Source: Actinomadura pelletieri DSM 43383
GTDB taxonomy: Bacteria > Actinomycetota > Actinomycetes > Streptosporangiales > Streptosporangiaceae
NCBI RefSeq assembly: GCF_003634705.1
Contig: NZ_RBWU01000005.1
Span: 124,001-188,000, forward strand
DNA length: 64,000 nucleotides
Direction: 5' to 3'
Shown here: one piece after another, positions 58,961 to 64,000 of the stretch
How the letters are laid out: each line of letters begins with the position of its first letter
Position numbering within the stretch: position 1 is the first letter of the stretch
The notes under the pieces: generated by a model
The model's database searches: none
The model's input: only the letters and a program-made list of their open reading frames with translations
Told to the model about the DNA's origin: nothing
Translations under genes and position numbers: made by a program

Positions 58961-59880
58961 TAGGCAAACACAGCGGGCATGTCAGGCAACGGACCGCCGT
59001 ACCAGCGCATGATGAGTTGCGCGGCGATGGACAGCGGGCCGGGCGCGACGAGTTCGCCGGTGTCGATGGCGGTGCGGAGTTCGGCGCGGGTGTACCAGGC
59101 GGCGTCCGAGATCTCCTCCGGGTCGGGACGGAGCGGGACGTCGCCGTCCGCCCTCGCGGTGAAGCCGAGCATGAGGCTCTGCGGTAGCGGCCACGGCTGG
59201 CTGCCGAGGTAGCGGATGTCGCGGACGGACAGCCCGACCTCCTCGTGCACCTCGCGCGCGACGGCCTGTTCGAGGGATTCGCCTGGTTCGACGAAACCGG
59301 CGAGGATCGACCGGCGGTCGGCGGGCCACTGCGGGCCGCGGGCGAGCAGGATCCGGTCGGCCTCGTCGGTCACCAGCATGATGACGGCGGGGTCGACGCG
59401 CGGGAAGTGCTGGGAGCCGTCCTCGGGGCACACGCGCACGTGCCCGGCGGAGGCCACCCGCGTCGCGGCGCCGCAGCGGGTGCAGTGCAGGTGGGTCCGG
59501 TGCCAGTTCTCCAGCGCGACGGCGTGCGTGAGCAGACCGGAGTCGCGGTCGCCGAGGAGCGCGCCGACGCGGCGCAGGCCGACCGGGCGGGCGCCCTCGA
59601 TGGTGGGCAGCGGGCCGGACGTCCCGAAGTAGACGGTTCCGTCTTCGTCTTCGCCGAGGAGCCAGCGGTCGCCGTCCGGCGCCTGGTCCGGCGGGACGAG
59701 GACGAGCGCGGGTTCGGGCCCGTCCGTCACGAGCGCCCGGCCGTCGTCGACCACGACGACCCGGGTTCCGGAGGCCGTCCAGGCGTCGTCCAGCCAGGTG
59801 TCGTCGCGGCGGTTCAGCGCGACCCGGTCGAGCGTTCCCCGCGCGAGCGCGAGCCACCCCAGCGGAGCGTGGTGCGTCAT
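58960..59880 (-). CDS. nudC: NAD+ diphosphatase NudC
   Basis: 306 residues. Zinc-ribbon remnant HCTRCG and VCPEDG, then Nudix box GFVEPGESLEQAVAREVHEEVGL near 200 and the NADH-specific SQPWPLPQS motif, diagnostic for NudC. It cleaves NAD(H) and removes NAD caps from RNA in other bacteria. Two of the four zinc cysteines are missing from the second knuckle. The ATG at 59880 is chosen; the longer frame to 62184 is antisense. Its C-terminal codons derive from the dispersed element leader. Confidence 0.93.
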   Translation of the reverse strand: MTHHAPLGWLALARGTLDRVALNRRDDTWLDDAWTASGTRVVVVDDGRALVTDGPEPALVLVPPDQAPDGDRWLLGEDEDGTVYFGTSGPLPTIEGARPVGLRRVGALLGDRDSGLLTHAVALENWHRTHLHCTRCGAATRVASAGHVRVCPEDGSQHFPRVDPAVIMLVTDEADRILLARGPQWPADRRSILAGFVEPGESLEQAVAREVHEEVGLSVRDIRYLGSQPWPLPQSLMLGFTARADGDVPLRPDPEEISDAAWYTRAELRTAIDTGELVAPGPLSIAAQLIMRWYGGPLPDMPAVFA

Positions 59881-59921
59881 CCGCCCAGTCTCCACGCTTT
59901 CCACGTACTCCACGTGGGTCG

Positions 59922-61307
59922 TCAGCGCAACGCGGTCGCGAGCTCTTCCCACAGGTACGCGGCGGCCTCGGCGCCCTTGAGGAGGCGCGGTATCTCGACG
60001 TGCTCGTTCGGCGCGTGGATGCGGTCGTCGTCCAACCCGACCGCGACGAAGATCAGCGGCGCCTCCAGGATGTCGGCGAGGTCCGCTTCGGGGCCGCTGC
60101 CGCCTTCGCGGGTGAACAGCACCTCGGTGCCGAACGCCCGTTCCATCGCGCGCCGCGCGGCCTTGACCCCGGGAGAGTCGATCGGCGAGAAGCACGGCCG
60201 GACACCGCCGCCCGGAACGCGCACCTCGGCCTCGACACCCGCCGGGACGTGCTCGGCGACCCACGACTCGAACGCCATCTGGATCTTGCTGGGGTCCTGG
60301 GCGGCGACCAGCCGGAACGAGATCTTGGCGTGCGCCTCGGCCGGGACGATCGTCTTGCCGCCGGGCCCGGTGTGCCCGCCCCACATGCCGTTGACCTCGG
60401 CGGTCGGCCGCGCCCAGATCCGTTCGAGGGTGGTGTGGCCACGCTCTCCGTGGGCGGCGCGGCTGTCGCCGGCGGTGCGCAGCCACTCGTCCTCGTCGAA
60501 CGGGAGACGCGCGAACAGCTCCCGTTCCTCGTCCGTCAACGGGATGACGTCGTTGTAGAAGCCGGGGACGGTGACGCGGCCGTCGGCGTCGTGCAGCGCG
60601 GCGAGCAGGTCCGCCATGGCGTGCAGCGGGTTCGGCACGGCGCCGCCGAACGAGCCGGAGTGCAGGTCGCGCGACGGTCCGCGCAGCGTGACCTCGGCCT
60701 CGGTGAGCCCGCGCATCCCCGTGCACATCGACGGGACGTCCGCGCTCCACATCGTCGTGTCGCTGATGACGACGGCGTCGCAGGCGAGCCGTTCGCGGCG
60801 TGCCCGGAGCAGCTCGGCGAAGTGCGCCGAGCCCGCCTCCTCCTCGCCCTCGACGAGGACCTTGACCGTGACGGGCGGCGCCTGCCGGCCGGACGCGGCG
60901 AGGCCCGCGCGGAGCCCGAGCGTGTGGAAGAGGATCTGGCCTTTGTCGTCGGACGTGCCGCGCCCGATGAGCCGATCGCTCTCCTCGACGGGGTCGAAGG
61001 GGTCGGTGTCCCACTCGTCCAGCGGCTCGACGGGCTGGACGTCGTGGTGGCCGTACACGACGACCGTGGGGGCGTCCGGGTCGTCGGCGGGCCATTCGGC
61101 GTAGACGGCGGGGTGCCCGGGGGTCTCCCAGATCTCGACGGTCGGGAAGCCCTGTGCGCGCAGGTGGTCGGCGAGCCAGTCCGCGGAGCGACGCACATCC
61201 GCGGCACGACCGGGGTCCCCGGAGATCGACGGGATCGTCAGCCACTCCTTGAGGTCGGCGACGAACCGGTCCCGCCCGGCCTGGATGTACGCGACTACGT
61301 CGTTCAC
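59922..61307 (-). CDS. M20-family dipeptidase
   Basis: 461 residues. Metal-binding and catalytic motifs of M20 peptidases: VVYGHHDVQP near 84, RGTSDDKGQ near 114, EGEEEAGS near 147, a dimerisation lid in the middle and the C-terminal HAPNEHVEI. It hydrolyses di- or tripeptides in the cytoplasm. The GTG at 61307 is chosen because AAGGGG is 7 nt upstream; ATGs at 61313 and 61325 are alternatives. Confidence 0.93.
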   Translation of the reverse strand: MNDVVAYIQAGRDRFVADLKEWLTIPSISGDPGRAADVRRSADWLADHLRAQGFPTVEIWETPGHPAVYAEWPADDPDAPTVVVYGHHDVQPVEPLDEWDTDPFDPVEESDRLIGRGTSDDKGQILFHTLGLRAGLAASGRQAPPVTVKVLVEGEEEAGSAHFAELLRARRERLACDAVVISDTTMWSADVPSMCTGMRGLTEAEVTLRGPSRDLHSGSFGGAVPNPLHAMADLLAALHDADGRVTVPGFYNDVIPLTDEERELFARLPFDEDEWLRTAGDSRAAHGERGHTTLERIWARPTAEVNGMWGGHTGPGGKTIVPAEAHAKISFRLVAAQDPSKIQMAFESWVAEHVPAGVEAEVRVPGGGVRPCFSPIDSPGVKAARRAMERAFGTEVLFTREGGSGPEADLADILEAPLIFVAVGLDDDRIHAPNEHVEIPRLLKGAEAAAYLWEELATALR

Positions 61308-61344
61308 CTGCATGCCCCTTCGCATGTCGTGCCGTCAGGCGGAG

Positions 61345-61384
61345 TTCTTCCGTGTTGCTCCGTGTTTCTTCCGTGTTCTTCCGG
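61345..61384. repeat. Short TTCCGTGTT-type tandem repeats
   Basis: Three to four degenerate 10-11-bp units (CTTCCGTGTT, GCTCCGTGTT, TCTTCCGTGTT, CTTCCGG) upstream of the dipeptidase gene, giving a purine-rich minus strand. No function visible. Confidence 0.5.
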
Positions 61385-61478
61385 CCGGGAGACGAGAGAA
61401 TTACAGTAAGGGATCCCGTCGCCGGAGCCCATGCCTCGCGCTCGTCCCCTCGGCGGCGTCCGTCGGTGCCGTCGATCC

Positions 61479-62087
61479 TCAGGCGCTCAGCAGCGTCAGC
61501 TCCGTGCGGATGTTGTTCCGGGCGCGTCGTTCGTAGCGTTCGTGTGCCGTGGCCGTGTGGAAGAGCTTCGGCAGCGCGAGCAGCCCGTTGAGGACCTCGG
61601 ACCGTCCGGCGCGGAACAGCTCGTCGGGGACGAACGCGTACTCCTCGCGGACGGCGGCGGCGTAGGCGGCGTACCGGTCGGGTTCCGCGCCGAGGATCGC
61701 TAGGTCGGCGTCGCACAGGACCTGGCCGTCGCGGTCGTCGTCCGCCGGGGCGTGCGTCGCGGTCAGCTCCACGAGGCGGACGACCTGCTCGACGTCGGCC
61801 GCCGGGAGGTCGGTGTCGGCGAGCATCCGGGCGGCGAGGCGGGCGCTGCGCTCCTCGTTGTCGGCGCGTTCCGGGTCGTAGACGGCGTCGTGGAACCACG
61901 CGGCGAGCCGGACGACGTCGGGCGCGGCGGCGTATCCGGCCAGCTCGTCGACGACGTCGAGCACCTCGGTCAGGTGGTCCCGGGTGTGGTGGCGCCGATG
62001 AGGCTCGCCATATCGCTTGTCCAGTTCCGTTCCGATATGCCGGGTGTGCGGTCCCGCAAGCGCGACCCACCGGTCGACAAGATCCAT
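61479..62087 (-). CDS. HD-domain metal-dependent phosphohydrolase
   Basis: 202 residues. N-terminal YGEPHRRHHTRDHL, HD pair in WFHDAVYDPERADNEERSA near 62, and a helical C-terminal part ending HTATAHERYERRARNNIRTEL. Predicted soluble nucleotide phosphohydrolase-like protein of unknown substrate. The ATG at 62087 opens in typical family manner; the longer frame is antisense to the intergenic region. Confidence 0.82.
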   Translation of the reverse strand: MDLVDRWVALAGPHTRHIGTELDKRYGEPHRRHHTRDHLTEVLDVVDELAGYAAAPDVVRLAAWFHDAVYDPERADNEERSARLAARMLADTDLPAADVEQVVRLVELTATHAPADDDRDGQVLCDADLAILGAEPDRYAAYAAAVREEYAFVPDELFRAGRSEVLNGLLALPKLFHTATAHERYERRARNNIRTELTLLSA

Positions 62088-62238
62088 GGCCACATCCTGA
62101 CGGACGACCGAACGACCGGAACAGGCGGTCGGAGCAGACGGCCGGGTCAGGCGCGGGCCCGACCGGAACACGCGTCCGGGACACGCGAGCCGCCGTCCTT
62201 GCCCCCGCGGACCGCCCCCGCCACTATGGTGCTGCGGG

Positions 62239-62257
62239 TTAGGCAAGCCTTACCTCA
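62239..62257 (+). promoter_or_regulatory. Iron box (IdeR/DmdR type)
   Basis: TTAGGCAAGCCTTACCTCA matches the IdeR/DmdR consensus TTAGGTTAGGCTAACCTAA at 14 of 19 positions, with both arms recognisable. It lies 34 bp before the ATP-grasp gene, so that operon is probably repressed by iron. Confidence 0.75.
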
Positions 62258-62290
62258 CTGTCCGGGATCGTGCACTGGAAAGGCCGATGC

Positions 62291-63463
62291 GTGGCCGCCT
62301 CTGTCAACCTGTCCGCCGGTAAGGCGACCCTCCATCTGGTCGCCGGCAAGCCGACCGACGCGGTGACGCACGGCTTCCTGCCCGCCGCCGCCCGCCTGGG
62401 CCTGGACGTGACGCTCCTCACCGACCGTCCGGCGGACCACGCCGACAGGCACGACGGCCGGATCGTCGAATGCGACGTCTCCGATTACCGCGAGATCATC
62501 GCCGCCGTCGACCGCGACCCGGCGGCCGTGTTCTCCAACAGCGACTTCCTCCAGGCGCCCACCGCGCTCGCCGCCGCCTACTTCGGGCTCCCGGCCAAGG
62601 ACTGGCGGGCGGCGACCCGGACGAAGGACAAGGCGCTGATGCGTCGCCATCTGGCGCCGATCGACCCCGTCTTCTCGGCGGACGCCCGCCACGTACCGGC
62701 GGACGCGCCGTATCCCCTCGTCCTGAAGCCCCGTGCGGGCGTCGCCAGCGAAGACGTGTTCCTCGTCCAGAACGCTCTGGAGCTGCACACGCGCGTCGAC
62801 GAAATCGCCGCGCACCGGAACGATCCCCTGGTGGTCGAGGAATTCCTTCCAGGCCGTCTTCACACCCTCGAAACGCTCGGTGACGGACGGGAACTGCGCG
62901 TCCTGGGCTCGTTCCGTACGACGCTGTCTCCGCCGCCCTTCTTCATCGAAGAGCGCCTTGAGTGGACGGCCCCGCCACCGGAAACGCCACAGGTTCTGGA
63001 GCAGCTCGACGCGCTCGGCGTGGGTTTCGGTGCCTGCCACACGGAGTTCGTCGTCCACGAGGGTCGCGCCCGGATCATCGAGGTCAACTACAGGCTGATC
63101 GGCGACCACTGTGACTTCCTGCTGGCCGACCTCCTCGGAGTGCCGCTGTTCGAGGAGATCCTGACCGTCCATCTGGGCGGACGTCTCACCGACCGGCGCA
63201 CTCCCCGCGAACGTCACGCCATAGCCGAACCGGTCATCGCCGACCGGTCCGGCACACTCGCGTCGGCTCCAGGCCCACTGCATATCGACGACGGGCCGGT
63301 CCGGGTCTCGTACCGTCCGCAGCGCGCGGTCGGCGAGCCCGTCGCCGTCACCCGCACCAACCGCGACTATCTGGGCACCGTCCGCGCCATCGGCCCCGGA
63401 CCGGACGAAGTGAACGCCGCCCTGGCCCGCTTCCGCGCCGCCCACGAGTGGACGATCACGTGA
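62291..63463 (+). CDS. ATP-grasp ligase, PvsA-like siderophore biosynthesis
   Basis: 390 residues. ATP-grasp features: YPLVLKPRAGVASEDVFLV near 142, DPLVVEEFLPG near 180, and the metal-binding IIEVNYRLIGDH near 262. The GTG at 62291 is chosen for GGAAAGG 7 nt upstream. An ATP-grasp ligase directly followed by an IucA/IucC synthetase is the order pvsA-pvsB of the vibrioferrin operon, where the ATP-grasp enzyme activates an amino acid. The product here is inferred, not proven. An iron box lies upstream. Confidence 0.78.
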   Translation: MAASVNLSAGKATLHLVAGKPTDAVTHGFLPAAARLGLDVTLLTDRPADHADRHDGRIVECDVSDYREIIAAVDRDPAAVFSNSDFLQAPTALAAAYFGLPAKDWRAATRTKDKALMRRHLAPIDPVFSADARHVPADAPYPLVLKPRAGVASEDVFLVQNALELHTRVDEIAAHRNDPLVVEEFLPGRLHTLETLGDGRELRVLGSFRTTLSPPPFFIEERLEWTAPPPETPQVLEQLDALGVGFGACHTEFVVHEGRARIIEVNYRLIGDHCDFLLADLLGVPLFEEILTVHLGGRLTDRRTPRERHAIAEPVIADRSGTLASAPGPLHIDDGPVRVSYRPQRAVGEPVAVTRTNRDYLGTVRAIGPGPDEVNAALARFRAAHEWTIT

Positions 63464-64000
63464 CCGGCGACCACGTCGAGGGCCGCCTCGCCGCACGCGT
63501 ACTGGACGCGCTGCTGCGCGAGAACTACGCGGGGCTGAAGGGTCTCGTCCAGGACCGGACGTTAAGGCTCCCGAACCGATCCGTGCGCCTGATACGAGCA
63601 CGTCCGGCCTTCCTGTCCGAACTCGTCGTGGACCCGGCGCAGGACGTCCGGCTGAGCGAGGTCCTCACCGCCGTCCGCGCCCTGGCGGACCCGCGCGACG
63701 ACACGGCCGCGTTCGAGCGGGAATGCCGCGACGCGCTGGCGACGATCAGGCTGCATCGGGACGCGCGACCGGCGGTCCACCGGCGGCTGGCCCGCCTGCC
63801 GGACGAGCTGCGGACCGGCCCCGGCGCCTTCTACGAGACGCTGGCGGCCTACAACGACCATCCGGTACACCCGACCGGCCGGAGCCGCGCCGGGCTCTCC
63901 ATGGCCGATCTGAGCCGCTACGCGCCCGAGTTCGCGCCGTCGTTCCCACTGCGCTGGGCGGCGGTGCGGAACCCGACCCTCGCCGGGTCGCCGCCCGGCT
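63460..64000 (+). CDS. IucA/IucC-family NIS siderophore synthetase, 3' truncated
   Basis: The N-terminal 180 residues only; the gene runs off the window. The YNDHPVHPTGRSRAGLS motif (about 130-146) is the conserved ATP-binding signature HPxHPxxKxRxG of NRPS-independent siderophore synthetases, with Ser in place of the usual Lys in the last part, followed by YAPEF. It begins with GTG on a 4-bp overlap with the ATP-grasp gene, so both are one iron-regulated operon. These enzymes join citrate or related acids to amines or alcohols. Confidence 0.88.
   Translation, partial: MTGDHVEGRLAARVLDALLRENYAGLKGLVQDRTLRLPNRSVRLIRARPAFLSELVVDPAQDVRLSEVLTAVRALADPRDDTAAFERECRDALATIRLHRDARPAVHRRLARLPDELRTGPGAFYETLAAYNDHPVHPTGRSRAGLSMADLSRYAPEFAPSFPLRWAAVRNPTLAGSPPG

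Noticed and set aside
58960..62184. Single 1074-codon frame covering nudC and beyond
   Set aside because: Only the C-terminal 306 residues match NudC; the rest is antisense to the dipeptidase region and Arg/Pro-rich.

Overview
The window is chromosomal DNA of a high-GC actinomycete. Codons end mostly in G or C, GTG starts are common, and many genes overlap by 4 bp (ATGA/GTGA). The markers are actinobacterial: a conservon (cvnA-E), sigR-rsrA, a mycoredoxin, WhiB7/WblC, UvrD2, an Rv1683-type lipase/acyl ligase, and a PDZ-Lon/MoaE/PPA1309/UPF0182 block. Gene order around sigR-aroA-rsgA-hisN and wblC-uvrD2-mrx-nudC recalls Streptomyces. My best guess is Thermomonosporaceae (Actinomadura-like); this is inference.

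Region by region. 1-7.5 kb: the end of a secreted papain-fold protease with a translationally coupled surface protein, LysR and AraC regulators, and a complete five-gene conservon ending in a CYP157-like P450. 7.6-12.2 kb: a CopD/CtaG membrane protein converging on an HD/HD-GYP pair, whose leader holds a 30-codon small ORF and a palindrome. 12.7-14.97 kb: sigR-rsrA-epimerase behind a perfect SigR-type promoter. 15-25.6 kb: a methyltransferase, a DksA-like protein and YedK, DoxX with a histone-H1-like tail, an ECF sigma/anti-sigma pair, aroA, rsgA, a Ser/Thr kinase, a flavin oxidase and a coiled-coil protein. 25.7-28 kb: hisN, a small membrane protein and L-2-hydroxyglutarate oxidase. 28-34 kb: a minus-strand lipid operon made of a fatty acyl-AMP ligase, a lipase/acyl ligase fusion and a P450.

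34.5-40.1 kb: proline catabolism genes (pruA, putB, a PucR-type regulator) lie between two direct copies of a roughly 315-bp repeat, each ending in an initiator tRNA. This stretch also carries degenerate tandem repeats and two copies of a structured 146-bp element. 40.2-45.3 kb: PDZ-Lon, MoaE, PPA1309 family and UPF0182. 45.3-45.5 kb: a third copy of the element truncated against a nuoH fragment. 45.7-51.9 kb: an epimerase, a zincin, a small coupled ORF, Nudix, a CofC-like protein, a YgjP-like metallohydrolase and an ABC1 kinase. 52.1-53.2 kb: the whiB7 module with promoter, leader peptide, attenuator, WhiB7 and a coupled small ORF. 53.3-62.1 kb: a secreted S33 peptidase, TesB, UvrD2, mycoredoxin (SigR-type promoter), a fourth element copy, NudC, an M20 dipeptidase and an HD hydrolase. 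62.2-64 kb: an iron box in front of an ATP-grasp ligase and an IucA/IucC synthetase, probably the start of a vibrioferrin-like siderophore cluster.

Themes: redox stress (SigR and mycoredoxin), antibiotic response (WhiB7), second-messenger signalling (HD-GYP, conservon) and lipid activation. The most novel signals are the dispersed stem-loop element sitting directly after stop codons, the initiator-tRNA repeat pair, the lipid operon, and small ORFs supported by translational coupling or Shine-Dalgarno signals. No insertion sequence, prophage or CRISPR array was seen.
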